Source: DASVNK01 sp964478815 (GTDB lineage: Bacteria > Verrucomicrobiota > Verrucomicrobiia > Limisphaerales > SXQI01). From it: 64,000 nt of DNA. This document shows, piece by piece, positions 49,574 to 60,060 of this stretch; the first letter of the stretch is position 1, and each line of letters begins with the position of its first letter. Both the position numbers and the translations under genes were made by a program. The stretch is taken from positions 1-64,000 of the forward strand of contig CAYZKY010000001.1 of assembly GCA_964478815.1 (NCBI GenBank). Direction: 5' to 3'. Under the pieces are notes generated by a model that was given only the letters and a program-made list of their open reading frames with translations, was not told where the DNA came from and did no database searches.

Positions 49574-49594
49574 GGCCGGCAATGGACGCCGGCC
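49574..49594. terminator. Hairpin between fliC and the mega-glycosyltransferase
   Basis: GGCCGGC-AATGGAC-GCCGGCC forms a perfect seven-base stem. It has no T-run, so it could be a partial terminator, a processing site or an RNA-stabilising 3' end that lets flagellin be made in excess of the downstream enzyme. The call as terminator is tentative. Confidence 0.3.
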
Positions 49595-49603
49595 TCCATC
49601 GGA

Positions 49604-52600
49604 ATGACTCCTCCCGCGAATTCTTCCGGCGCCTCGCTCCTCAGCGACGCGCCGGTTTCACGTCCGGTTCGGCATTTCATCATCTCCGGCACCACGCTCT
49701 GGAATCCCGGAGACGATTTTGTCCGGGGTGGCGTCATCCGCGCGCTGCGAAGCAGTTTTCCGGACGCCTCGCTCAACTTCCACTTCTACAACTTCGCCGA
49801 GGATCAATTTCCCAAATCGAAGTTTCGCGGGGTGGGAAACGAAGTCGGACCGTCCGACCTGGAGCGGATGAAAGGATTCGTCGATGGCATTATCGTCGCT
49901 GGTCTATCCGCGGGCCATGAGATCAAGGACCTGTACCGATGGATTCTGGAGAGCGGACTTGAGGACCGCGTCTATCTCATCGGCGCGGGTTACGAAAATC
50001 CCTACTGCGCGGAGCACCTTGCGCAAGAGCCGGAAGCGGCCATTTTCAGGAAGGCTCGGCTCCTTATTGGGCGCACGGAACGGCGGCCGGCCATGTTAGG
50101 GGAAGGGTATCGGCACTTGCCCTGCCCGGCCCTGCTGTCGGTGCCGGAAGTGAAGACCCTCCCGGCAAATCAACGCATCGAACGGACCGGTTTCTCCATT
50201 CAACTTCCACATGAAGCCGGGGTCACAAACCAGACGTGCGACGCGGCATTCCACCAACTAGCCGTCGAGATTCTGCTTGAGCGAGCCAGGCTCGGGCCGG
50301 TGGAGGTGGTGGTTCATCATAAGAGCGAGTATTTCTATTTTGCGAAGCTCCTGGAGGGCACCGGGATTCCGGTCCGGTATTCGTCATTCGTCGAAGACTT
50401 GCACGACATCTACCGCGGCTTCGACCTGGTCGTAACCACTCGGCTCCACGCCAGTTTATATGCGAACGGTCATGGCATCCCGGGCATTATTATCAACCGC
50501 TCCGAACGGCACACGGCTGCGCTCGACCGGTTCGATCATTCTCGATGTGCCGCGGATCGCCCGAGTTTCGACGCTGAGTTTGCTCGCATCGAGAACCTGG
50601 GGTTGAGTCGGATTGCCAAGGAATTGGCAGCGTTCAAAGCCAACCTGCTGGGGGAGTATGTGGGATTGATCCGGCCGGCGTTTGCGAAATGCCACCCGCA
50701 GCAAGACTCCTCCGCTTACGAATTCGATTCGGAAAAAAAGGAGCAACGGCTGGTGCGCGCGTTGGTGCGCCCTGGCATGACGGTCTTCGACGTCGGCGCG
50801 CATCACGGAAAGTACACCAAGCTGTTCGGCCTGCTGGCTGGGGATGCCGGACGCGTGTTTGCTTTCGAGCCGACTCCCGAATCGGCTGACCGATTACAAT
50901 CAATGGTCGATCGCGAGGCCCTGGATAACACCACCCTGACTCGCGCGGTCGTGCATGAAACGGTTGGGACGGCCAACTTGCACCGGTTTCCCGAACGCTA
51001 CTCCTCGTGGAATGGACTGGGTCAGCCGTCGATGGAGGATCCGGAGGATCCGAGCAAACTAGTGGCGCTGGTCGACAGCGTCGAAGTTCCCGCCGTCACG
51101 CTTGATGCCTTCTGCGCTGCCCGGCAGATCGATCGGATCGACTATCTGAAGCTGGATGTTGAGGGCGCGGAGATCATCGCGTTGCGCGGCGCGGCCGGGC
51201 TGTTACGGCGGCAGGCCATCGGTCATTTGCAGTTTGAGGTCTCGCGCAAGATGCTGGAGGGGTTGGGCACAAAGGCCGGCGAAGTCTTCGCGTATCTGGC
51301 CAGCTTCGGCTACGAGTGCCATGCCATCCGCGAGGATGGTTCGATTGGGGAAGTCTGCGCAGATTCCGACTCGTTTTACGAGAACTACATCGCCTTGCCG
51401 GCGAAGAAACCGGCGGATTTGCCGGTTCATTTCTTCACGATCGTGCTGAACGGCCAGCCGTTTTTGCCCTGGCACATTGGGGTGCTCCGCCAACTGCCGT
51501 TCCGGTGGCATTGGCACATTGTGGAAGGAGTCGCCGAGCTGAATCATGACACCGGCTGGTCGCGAAAAACTGGCGGACGGATTCCGGAGGCGCAGCACTC
51601 TGGCGGCCTAAGCATCGATGGCACGCGCGAGTATCTGGATCAGTTGCAACGCGCATTTCCCGGGCAAGTCACGATCTATCGCCCGCCGGGTGGGCGGTTC
51701 TGGGATGGCAAGCGGGAGATGGTGAACGCACCGCTGCCCCACATCACGGAGCAGGGGCTGCTCTGGCAGATCGACGCCGATGAGTTGTGGACGGTCTCGC
51801 AAATCGTGCGGGCACGGCAACTGTTCCTCGCGCATCCGGAGAAAACGGCGGCGTTCTTCTATTGCCACTTTTTCGTCGGCCCCGACCGCGTCATCACGAG
51901 CCGCGACACGTACGGCAACAATTCCGCGTACGAGTGGTTGCGCGTGTGGCGGTACCGTCCGGGCGATTCCTGGGCGGCGCACGAGCCCCCCCGGCTGATG
52001 CGGCCCGTGCCCGGAGGCCAGGCGATCGATGTCTGCGCTCTCGATCCGCTGCGGCAAGCCGAGACGGAGGCCTGTGGACTCGTATTCCAGCATTTCGCCT
52101 ATGCCACGCCCGCCCAGGTGCAATTCAAGCAGGATTATTATGGGTACGCGGGCGCCGTGGAACGGTGGGAGCAACTGCAGCAAGTGACGCAATTCCCGGC
52201 GCGACTCGCGGATTATTTCCCCTGGGTGAAGGATGGAGCAACAGTTGATCGGTGCGATCGATCCGGCGTAACCCCGCTTTTGCGTTTGGATAATACTTTA
52301 CTCGGCGACGCTGCGAAATCGCTGGAAATCCCTGAACGAATCCTGTTCGTCCGAACCGACTCCATCGGGGATGCGGTCTTGGCCGCTTCCATGCTGGAGC
52401 CGCTGGCGCGGCAATTTCCGTCCGCGAAAATCGCGGTGCTATGTCAGGAGCACGTCGCTCCGCTTTACGCGGCTTGTCCGTTGATCGCGAGCATCATTTG
52501 CTTCAAGCGGGCCGAGGTCGAAACTCCAGCCGGGCTCAAACAGATTCTGTCCGAGATCGCGCAGTTTCAGCCGGATGTGATTCTGAATTCGGTGCGTTCG

Positions 52601-55600
52601 CGCGACGCTCTGAGCGATGCGTTGAGCGTCGGATTCCGGGACGCCACGCGCATCGCGATCGAGGGAGATTTGTGCAACATCACCCCGGCCGATCGCGCGC
52701 GCTACGATTCGGAATACACCCGACTGGTAACGATGCCCGGAACGGCCAAAACGGAACTGGATAGTCATCGTGCCTTTCTGGAAGGGCTTGGCCTCGTGGC
52801 CGGAGAGCTGCAGCCCGTCGCGTGGACATCGCCCGACGACGAACAGTTGGCCGATGCCTTCTTCGCGCAGGAGAAGCTGGATCCGCTGCGAACTCTGGCC
52901 TTGTTTCCCTTCGGCCAGCACGCGATTCGCGATTACGCAGGTTACGCGGAGGCGTTGCGCGGCTACGACGATTGGTCGATCCTTATCTTTGGAGGCGCTT
53001 CGTCGGAAGCCGCCTGCGGGGAACTTGGGGGCAAACTCCCCGGACGAGTCTTTAATCTGGCCGGCCGCACGACCGTCCCGGAAGCGGCGGCCCTGCTGCG
53101 GCGCTGCCGGGTCATGCTTGGCGCGGAAACCTCGGGCGCGCATCTCGCATGCGCCGTCGGTGTGCCGAATGTCGTGCTGCTGGGAGGCGGTCATTTCGGG
53201 CGCTTCATGCCCTACAGTCCGCTGACCTCGGTGACCGTGCGCCCGCTCGAGTGTTTCGGCTGCAACTGGCAATGCCGCCACTCCCGCCCGCATTGCGTGC
53301 AGGATCTGCCGCCCCGCGTCCTGGCCGAAGCGTTGCGTCAAACGCTGGCCACGCCATCGCCGCGCCCGCGCGTGTTCGTGGAGGCCGCCGGTCCCGAATC
53401 CGGCACGGATCGGCCGGGACGCACCGACGTCCGTGCGTATTTGACCAGCCCTGTCGAAGTGATCGAAGTGCCGGCCGATGCGTCGGAAGCGCCTCTGCCT
53501 GAAGCCGCCGCCGCATTGGTCGCCGAAGCCGAAGCGGCCCTGGTGCGCCAGGATCAGGCGAGTGCCCTGAAGTCGCTGCAAGCGGCCCGTGCCCTTGTGC
53601 CGCACCACACCGGTCTGGCGATGGCGATGGCGAACCTTCATGTGGAGGCCGGGCAATTGGGCGAGGCTCAATCGGTGCTTGAGGCGGCGACGGCGAGCGA
53701 TCCGGCCAATGTTCTGCTGCATCTGTTCGTCGCGCAAATCTGCCGCGCCACCGAAGACGCGGAGGGACTCGAACGTTCGCTTTCCAAAGCCTTGCGTCTC
53801 GATCCGGCCCACCCGGATGCCCTGCGTTTGCTGGCGGAGCTCCATATCGCAGCCGGCCGATGGCAATCCGCCGGCGTTATCTACGGCAATCTGCTCAAGC
53901 GCGGCGTCGCGGATATCGAGATCATTCTTGCGCTCGGACGTTGCTTCCTCGAAACGGGACAATTGGAAGCAGCCGTGGCGTGTTGCCATGAAGCGCTCCG
54001 CCAGCATCCGAACCATCCGGGCGCCCGGGCCCAGCTTGCCCAGGTCGAAGCACGCGCCGGAAGTGCCGCCCCGCCGGCGGCGGCGAGCATTCTGCCGGAG
54101 CATGAGAAGGTCGGTTGCCGCATCTGCGGCTCGCAGAAGGGCGCTCCGGTGCGCACGCGGGCCGATATCGTGCAATGCACGGATTGCGGCACGGTCTATC
54201 TGCGCACCCGGCTGACGAAAGACGCGATGCGCCGGCTCTACCAAAGCTACGCCGACGGCGGCTCGCACATGGCCCTGCCGAAGGACGTTGCCGAAGCCGA
54301 GCGAAGCGGACTCGCGCGCGACTATTTCCTCAAAGAGATTTTGGAGTTCACGGAAGCCGGGGGCCGCTTCCTCGATGTGGGCTGCGGCTGGGGGGCGTTC
54401 CTCCTCAATGCCCGCAAAAAAGGGTTCGCTCCGCAAGGGATTGAGCTGACACGCAAATGCGTGCAATACGCCAACGAGCGCTTGCAGATCCCGGTCGTCG
54501 ACACGCAATTGATCGAAACCGATCTTCCCAAAACCAGCCTGCGCGTGGTGACGATGAACCATGTTCTCGAGCATCTGCCGGAACCGCGCGCGGCCCTGGT
54601 GAAGGTGTGGGAGTCGCTCGAGGCCGGCGGAATGTTCTGTGGAATCGTGCCCAATTTCGCCTCAGCCTGTTCGACCACGCTGGGCGACCACTGGTACTGG
54701 CTCGATCCCCAGTATCACTACACTCATTTTACGCCGGCCACTCTGCGCAAGCTGCTGGAATCCGCCGGCTTCCAGGTGGAGCGGATTTACACGGCCACCG
54801 GCGATTACGGCGCGGAGAATGTCCAGAAGGCGTGTGCGACCGCGGACCCGAAACTCGCCGACACCCAGTATTTTCAACAGGAACTGAAACGGATCGAGCG
54901 GGAAGGGCGAGGCGAGGAGATTCGATTCTTCGCGCGCAAGCCCCCAGCCTCAACGCGGGCGAACCAGCCCTGGGTTTCGGTCATCGTCTCGGCCTATAAC
55001 TCCGAACGCTTCCTGCGTCCGTGTCTCGAGAACCTGGCTCGGCAGACGATTTTCGAACAAACGGAAGTCATCGTCATCGACAGTGGCTCGGAACAGAACG
55101 AGCGGGCGATCGTCGAGGATTTCCAGAAGCGGTTCCCGAACATTCGCTACATCCGGACCGAACGCGAGACGCTTTACGCCGCCTGGAATCGCGGGCTCGC
55201 TCTCGCCCGCGGACGGTACTGGGTGAATGCCAACGCCGACGACGCGATGCGCGACGATGCGTTGCAAGTCCTGGCCGCCGGGCTCGAACGCCATCCCGAC
55301 GCGCCACTCGCCTACGCGGACTGCGCCTGGACTTCCCGGCCGAACGATTGCTTCCCCTCTCAACATGTGCTGAAGGAAGTGCGCTATCCGGATTACGCCC
55401 CGGTGCAAACTCTCTTTTACTGCCTGACCGGATGCCTTCAGTTCTGGCGGACGGAGTCGCTCCGGGCCCTCGGCGGTTTCGATGCCTCGCTGCGCTACGC
55501 GGGGGATTACGAGATCACGACGCGCCTCGCCGAGCAGGGAGGCCACGCGCTCCATGTTCCGGACACGCTCTCGCTCTTTTACCAGAATCCGCAAGGGCTC

Positions 55601-58600
55601 ACGCAGGGATCGACCGCTTCGCAGGCTGAGCATGCACACATCGAGGCGCGCGCGCGCGCGCGGCTATCGATCGAACGCCTGTTCCAGTGCCGGGCTGGCA
55701 GCAGCATGGGGTTGGCTCGCGCCTGGACCAGCCTGGGTCTGCACGCGCTCGAAGTGCATGTGCCCTGGGAAAAGCAACCCATGCGGCAGGAAGCCTTCGC
55801 CTTCGAGTGCTTCCGCAAAGCCTTTCAGATCGAGCCCGAATGCCCGGAGGCCGCGCTCAACTATCTCATCGCCGCGACCAATACCGGCCAGGGTCACTTG
55901 GTGCGGGAACAGGAGAACTCCGACATCCCCACGGTGCGACAAGCCGTGGAAAAATGGCGCGCCAACGCGGCATTCGAGAAGCCCGCGGCCCTTCCGGCGG
56001 TGGTGGGCCCGAGGTTCGAATCCATCCAGGCCCATCCGGAACTGCTGGCCGAGGAACCCGAAGCGATCCGCCCGTGGGTCGCGCGCCGTGAAGGTCGTTT
56101 TACCTATCTTTCCTCCCGCCTCATCCCGCCCCCGCAGTCCGGCGCCTATACGGAGAAGGAATTCCAGGCCATTAGCGCCGAACTGTTCCGGGCGATCAGC
56201 CAGTTTCCGAAGTTCCATGCGCATTTCGGCGGCATTGGTGACGCGCTGGTCCTGCTCAGCACCTTTCTGGATCGGTCCCCCGGCGGCATCGTGCTCAGCT
56301 ATCCGAATTCCATTCCGGCGGCGCGGTCGTTCTTCGATGCGTTTCCGGAAATCGGACAGGTCTATTTTCTGCCGCTCTCCGACAGTCCGCGGTTCCATGC
56401 CATCCTGCGCTGGATCATGCGCACGATTCCAAACTGCCTCGGCGCCGGTGCTACTCCAAAGGAAGGCTACGACGAGTGGAATGCCCGGCTCGACATCGAA
56501 CGGGCTTACGGCGTGTGCAAATCGCCGCGCTGGCCGAAACGCTTCGGCTCGAACGAGGCTTCCCGCACCATCTGCCTCGCTCCCAAAGGCAGCCTGACCG
56601 GCATGGTCGGCTCGAAGAAGAATATTGTCGATCCGGCGATCTGGCCGGACCTGATCCGCATGATTCGCGACCGCGGCTTCGAGCCGGTGATCATCGGCAC
56701 CCCGGACGAACGCGCCGAGTACCCCAGCCTCGACGGCTGTCTCGATCGGCGGAGCTACTCGTTCGCCGAACAGATGACGCACATCGCCCGGGCGGCGGCC
56801 CTCGTCGGCGCAGATTCTTGGGCCAAATCGTTCTCCGCCCTCGCGGGAATTCCGACCATTGTCTTCGAACCTTTGAAAGGTGCCGATTGGGCTGGGCTCA
56901 AAGATCCCTCGGATTTCGTCTTTATCGAGCCCTGGCCCAGCATCCAGATGGTGAAGAACCTCGCGCAATGTACCGAGGCTCTGAATCGATGCGTGAAGGG
57001 TGCTCCGAAAGCCCCTCCAGCGGCGCGCGCCATCGTCGCATGGGAAGGCCCATTTGCCGGCTGCGGCAGTCTGGCGCATATCAATCGGCAGCTCGTCACC
57101 CGCCTCGAGAAGCACCGCGGCCTCTCGATCACCCGCGGTTCTCGCCCGGACGCGCAACTGACCGTCCGCCATGCCTGGCCCCCGAATTGGGCCAAACCGA
57201 AACAAGGGAAACTTGCGATCATCCAGCCTTGGGAATTCGGTTCCCTGCCGGCCGCGTGGGTCCAGCAGGCGAATCAAGTGGACGAGTTCTGGGTGCCCTC
57301 GAACTACGTTCGGCAGGTCTACCTGGATTCCGGCATCGATCCGGCCAAAGTGCATGTGGTGCCCAACGCGGTGGACCTGGAATTGTTCCACCCTGGCGTC
57401 AAACCGCGCCCGTTGCCCACGCGCAAATCGTTCAAGTTCCTCTTCGTCGGCGGCACCATTCCCCGCAAAGGCATTGACCTCTTGCTGCAGTGCTACTGCC
57501 GCACGTTCACGGCGGCTGACGACGTGGTGTTGGTCATTAAGGATTTTGGCGGGAAGAGTATCTACGCGGGCAAAACGCTCGGGGACGAAATCCAAAGGCT
57601 TTGTTCCCACCCGAACGCTCCGGAGATCGTTTATCTCGATGAGGAACTTCCCGCCGAAAGTTTGCCGGGATTATATACGGCCTGCGATTGCCTGGTGCAT
57701 CCGTATCGCGGCGAGGGCTTCGGCCTCCCGGTCCTGGAAGCCATGGCCTGCGGCCGGCCCGTGATCGTGACGGCCGGCGGCGCGACGGATGATTTCGTGC
57801 CCGAATGCGCCTCGCTCAAGATTCCCTCGACTCGCCGCTCCCTCGGCCGATCCGTCGATGGCATTCCCACGGCCGGCGAAGCCTGGCTGCTGGAGCCGGA
57901 TCCCGCCGAGTTGTCGAAACACCTCGCATGGGCCGTCTCGCACCGCCCGGAGCTGGCCGCCAAAGGCCAGGCCGCCCGCCCACAGGCCTCGAAATACTCC
58001 TGGGAGCGCATGGCAGAACACGTCGCCACGCGTCTTGCCGCCGCCGTAGCCGCCCCTACCAATCGTCGCTCGCCGCTGGCCAACGCTGAAGCTGCGCTGG
58101 AGGCCAAGGACCTGCCCACCGCCTGGCAGCTCGCATCGGTGTCGCTCGAACGGCATCCGTTCAACCCCAGCGCTCTCCTCCTGCTGGCCAAAATCGCTCT
58201 GGCCGCCGGGGATCTGGTCAGGGCTCGTCTCTGCGCGGAACGCGCCGGGCAATTGGCCCCGTCCTGGAAAGCTCCCCGGAAATTCGCCAAGGCCCTCCCT
58301 CGCAAAGCCGAAGTGCGTGTCCATCTGCCGCCGCTGCCGCCGCTCCCCGATCCAGCCAAGCCGCGCCTGTCTGTTTGCCTGATCGTGAAAAACGAAGAGG
58401 CGTTTCTCGGGCGCTGCCTCGCTTCCGTTCGAGAAGTGGCCCACGAGATCATCGTGGTCGATACCGGCTCCACCGATCGCACCGTGCCAATCGCCCGCGA
58501 ACAGGGCGCGCAGGTTCATCAGATCGCCTGGCAGGACAATTTCAGCGCGGCGCGCAATGCCGCTCTTTCCCATGCGACCGGGGATTGGATACTCTCCATT

Positions 58601-59971
58601 GATGCGGACGAGGAGCTGCGTCCGGAAACCCGCGAAGCGCTCTCGAAGCACCTGCGCGATACAGCCGCGATCGCGTTCCGCCTGCCGATTATCGATGCCG
58701 GCCAGGAAAACCACGGCTGCAGCTATGTCCCGCGGCTGTTCCGCAACGCCCCCGGCGTCGCCTTCACCGGCTGCATCCACGAGCAAGCCTTCAGCAGCCT
58801 GGAGGAACAACGCCAGGAGTGGGGCCTCGAATTCAAGCTGGGAGCCGCTGCCTTGTTGCATCACGGTTACGCCGATTCGGTGCAAGCCTCCCGCGGCAAG
58901 ATCAAGCGCAACCTCGCGTTGCTCCGCCGGGCGGCGGCAGAGTCGCCCGGGGACGCCAATCTCCTGATGAACCTCGGGTTGGAACTCGTGCGCAGCGGTG
59001 ACTTGCAAGCCGGCCTCGGCCAGTACCGCGCGGCGTACGAAACCCTGGCCCGGCGGCCGCTGGGCGGAATTCCGGCCGAACTCCGCGAGACGTTCCTGAC
59101 GCAGTATGCCACCTACTCGCTCCGCGCGGCCAACTATCCGGCGATCCTCGGTCTATTCTCGACGCCGCTGGCCAAGTCGGCTCCGTTAACCGCCTCGATG
59201 CATTACCTGGCCGGGCTCGCCGGCTTCGAGACCAAGCAGTTTGCGGTGGCGGCCGGACACTTTCGCGAGACCATCTCGAAACGGAACCGCCCGGCCCTCT
59301 CGCCGATCCTGCCGCAGGTGCTCACCGCCGCCCCGGAGCATTGCCTCGCGGCCTGCCAGCACAAGCTCGGCCAAACCGGGGAAGCGGCCCGCGCCTTCCA
59401 GCAGGCCATCGCGCGCGATCCGAACAACAGCGCGCTTCACCAGGATTACGCCTGCTTCCTGCGCGACGTGGGCGAGCCCGTCGAAGCGATCAAAGTGTTG
59501 CACCAACGGATCGCCAAGGACCCGGCCGAGCAAGACTCCTGGACGCTGGGAGCGCAAATCGCTTTGGCCCATCCGTCCATGCACGAATTCGCCGTCGAAT
59601 GGACCGGAGAAGCCCTCCGCTGTCTGCCGGGGCATCCTGCGCTTTCCCTGTTCCGGGCCGAGGCGCTCCTGCTGGGACAACAGCCGGCCGAAGCCGCACG
59701 GGTGCTCGCGGATGGCTCAGTGCCTGCCTCGCCCGCCTTATCGGCCCGGCGGATCGCCTGCCAATTGCTCGCGGATGAGCCGCGGCTCGTGCTCGGCGCC
59801 GCGAACTCGGCCGAAACCAGCCAGGAGTTTTTGAAGTTCTACCGCGTGCTGGTGCAACGAGGGGCCGCCGCGCAAATCGATGCCATTAACCAGCGTCTCG
59901 ACAATCTCGCCTTGGTTCTGCCCGCCGCAGCGCAACGGCTGCAATCCGTCCTGGTCGAAGCGGCGGCTTGA
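49604..59971 (+). CDS. Multidomain mega-glycosyltransferase/methyltransferase, probable flagellin modification enzyme
   Basis: A single 3455-residue frame. Domains in order, with rough residues: pyruvyl-transferase-like (20-345, TRLHA motif); FkbM methyltransferase (385-595, FDVGAHHGKYTK, KLDVEGAE); GT-A-like domain (605-875, QIDADEL); GT9-like (905-1250, RTDSIGDAV, GAETSGAHLA); TPRs (1305-1490); zinc-ribbon plus methyltransferase (1503-1780, CxxC twice, FLDVGCGWGAF); GT2 (1787-2010, VSVIVSAYNSE, NANADD); TPR-like linker; second GT9-like (2190-2465); GT4 (2476-2820, PRKGIDLLL, EGFGLPVLEAMACG); GT2 (2920-3095, VSTDADEE-type SIDADEE) and C-terminal TPRs (3096-3455). Each module keeps recognisable core motifs, and the frame is uninterrupted. 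Placement immediately after fliC points to flagellin or filament glycosylation. Start is the first ATG after fliC; the ribosome site is weak. Substrate and sugar are unknown. Confidence 0.85.
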   Translation: MTPPANSSGASLLSDAPVSRPVRHFIISGTTLWNPGDDFVRGGVIRALRSSFPDASLNFHFYNFAEDQFPKSKFRGVGNEVGPSDLERMKGFVDGIIVAGLSAGHEIKDLYRWILESGLEDRVYLIGAGYENPYCAEHLAQEPEAAIFRKARLLIGRTERRPAMLGEGYRHLPCPALLSVPEVKTLPANQRIERTGFSIQLPHEAGVTNQTCDAAFHQLAVEILLERARLGPVEVVVHHKSEYFYFAKLLEGTGIPVRYSSFVEDLHDIYRGFDLVVTTRLHASLYANGHGIPGIIINRSERHTAALDRFDHSRCAADRPSFDAEFARIENLGLSRIAKELAAFKANLLGEYVGLIRPAFAKCHPQQDSSAYEFDSEKKEQRLVRALVRPGMTVFDVGAHHGKYTKLFGLLAGDAGRVFAFEPTPESADRLQSMVDREALDNTTLTRAVVHETVGTANLHRFPERYSSWNGLGQPSMEDPEDPSKLVALVDSVEVPAVTLDAFCAARQIDRIDYLKLDVEGAEIIALRGAAGLLRRQAIGHLQFEVSRKMLEGLGTKAGEVFAYLASFGYECHAIREDGSIGEVCADSDSFYENYIALPAKKPADLPVHFFTIVLNGQPFLPWHIGVLRQLPFRWHWHIVEGVAELNHDTGWSRKTGGRIPEAQHSGGLSIDGTREYLDQLQRAFPGQVTIYRPPGGRFWDGKREMVNAPLPHITEQGLLWQIDADELWTVSQIVRARQLFLAHPEKTAAFFYCHFFVGPDRVITSRDTYGNNSAYEWLRVWRYRPGDSWAAHEPPRLMRPVPGGQAIDVCALDPLRQAETEACGLVFQHFAYATPAQVQFKQDYYGYAGAVERWEQLQQVTQFPARLADYFPWVKDGATVDRCDRSGVTPLLRLDNTLLGDAAKSLEIPERILFVRTDSIGDAVLAASMLEPLARQFPSAKIAVLCQEHVAPLYAACPLIASIICFKRAEVETPAGLKQILSEIAQFQPDVILNSVRSRDALSDALSVGFRDATRIAIEGDLCNITPADRARYDSEYTRLVTMPGTAKTELDSHRAFLEGLGLVAGELQPVAWTSPDDEQLADAFFAQEKLDPLRTLALFPFGQHAIRDYAGYAEALRGYDDWSILIFGGASSEAACGELGGKLPGRVFNLAGRTTVPEAAALLRRCRVMLGAETSGAHLACAVGVPNVVLLGGGHFGRFMPYSPLTSVTVRPLECFGCNWQCRHSRPHCVQDLPPRVLAEALRQTLATPSPRPRVFVEAAGPESGTDRPGRTDVRAYLTSPVEVIEVPADASEAPLPEAAAALVAEAEAALVRQDQASALKSLQAARALVPHHTGLAMAMANLHVEAGQLGEAQSVLEAATASDPANVLLHLFVAQICRATEDAEGLERSLSKALRLDPAHPDALRLLAELHIAAGRWQSAGVIYGNLLKRGVADIEIILALGRCFLETGQLEAAVACCHEALRQHPNHPGARAQLAQVEARAGSAAPPAAASILPEHEKVGCRICGSQKGAPVRTRADIVQCTDCGTVYLRTRLTKDAMRRLYQSYADGGSHMALPKDVAEAERSGLARDYFLKEILEFTEAGGRFLDVGCGWGAFLLNARKKGFAPQGIELTRKCVQYANERLQIPVVDTQLIETDLPKTSLRVVTMNHVLEHLPEPRAALVKVWESLEAGGMFCGIVPNFASACSTTLGDHWYWLDPQYHYTHFTPATLRKLLESAGFQVERIYTATGDYGAENVQKACATADPKLADTQYFQQELKRIEREGRGEEIRFFARKPPASTRANQPWVSVIVSAYNSERFLRPCLENLARQTIFEQTEVIVIDSGSEQNERAIVEDFQKRFPNIRYIRTERETLYAAWNRGLALARGRYWVNANADDAMRDDALQVLAAGLERHPDAPLAYADCAWTSRPNDCFPSQHVLKEVRYPDYAPVQTLFYCLTGCLQFWRTESLRALGGFDASLRYAGDYEITTRLAEQGGHALHVPDTLSLFYQNPQGLTQGSTASQAEHAHIEARARARLSIERLFQCRAGSSMGLARAWTSLGLHALEVHVPWEKQPMRQEAFAFECFRKAFQIEPECPEAALNYLIAATNTGQGHLVREQENSDIPTVRQAVEKWRANAAFEKPAALPAVVGPRFESIQAHPELLAEEPEAIRPWVARREGRFTYLSSRLIPPPQSGAYTEKEFQAISAELFRAISQFPKFHAHFGGIGDALVLLSTFLDRSPGGIVLSYPNSIPAARSFFDAFPEIGQVYFLPLSDSPRFHAILRWIMRTIPNCLGAGATPKEGYDEWNARLDIERAYGVCKSPRWPKRFGSNEASRTICLAPKGSLTGMVGSKKNIVDPAIWPDLIRMIRDRGFEPVIIGTPDERAEYPSLDGCLDRRSYSFAEQMTHIARAAALVGADSWAKSFSALAGIPTIVFEPLKGADWAGLKDPSDFVFIEPWPSIQMVKNLAQCTEALNRCVKGAPKAPPAARAIVAWEGPFAGCGSLAHINRQLVTRLEKHRGLSITRGSRPDAQLTVRHAWPPNWAKPKQGKLAIIQPWEFGSLPAAWVQQANQVDEFWVPSNYVRQVYLDSGIDPAKVHVVPNAVDLELFHPGVKPRPLPTRKSFKFLFVGGTIPRKGIDLLLQCYCRTFTAADDVVLVIKDFGGKSIYAGKTLGDEIQRLCSHPNAPEIVYLDEELPAESLPGLYTACDCLVHPYRGEGFGLPVLEAMACGRPVIVTAGGATDDFVPECASLKIPSTRRSLGRSVDGIPTAGEAWLLEPDPAELSKHLAWAVSHRPELAAKGQAARPQASKYSWERMAEHVATRLAAAVAAPTNRRSPLANAEAALEAKDLPTAWQLASVSLERHPFNPSALLLLAKIALAAGDLVRARLCAERAGQLAPSWKAPRKFAKALPRKAEVRVHLPPLPPLPDPAKPRLSVCLIVKNEEAFLGRCLASVREVAHEIIVVDTGSTDRTVPIAREQGAQVHQIAWQDNFSAARNAALSHATGDWILSIDADEELRPETREALSKHLRDTAAIAFRLPIIDAGQENHGCSYVPRLFRNAPGVAFTGCIHEQAFSSLEEQRQEWGLEFKLGAAALLHHGYADSVQASRGKIKRNLALLRRAAAESPGDANLLMNLGLELVRSGDLQAGLGQYRAAYETLARRPLGGIPAELRETFLTQYATYSLRAANYPAILGLFSTPLAKSAPLTASMHYLAGLAGFETKQFAVAAGHFRETISKRNRPALSPILPQVLTAAPEHCLAACQHKLGQTGEAARAFQQAIARDPNNSALHQDYACFLRDVGEPVEAIKVLHQRIAKDPAEQDSWTLGAQIALAHPSMHEFAVEWTGEALRCLPGHPALSLFRAEALLLGQQPAEAARVLADGSVPASPALSARRIACQLLADEPRLVLGAANSAETSQEFLKFYRVLVQRGAAAQIDAINQRLDNLALVLPAAAQRLQSVLVEAAA

Positions 59972-60060
59972 GCATCAGGGCCGGAGCGCGCAGCCGGTCA
60001 ATTTTAAATCAGGCGCGCAAACTTGTGGATGCCGCCTGAACTTTTGCTACGTTGGGCGCG

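Noticed and set aside
52439..54574. Long open frame on the minus strand inside the mega-glycosyltransferase
   Set aside because: Antisense reading with His/Arg-rich composition and no domain; the plus-strand frame has clear catalytic motifs.
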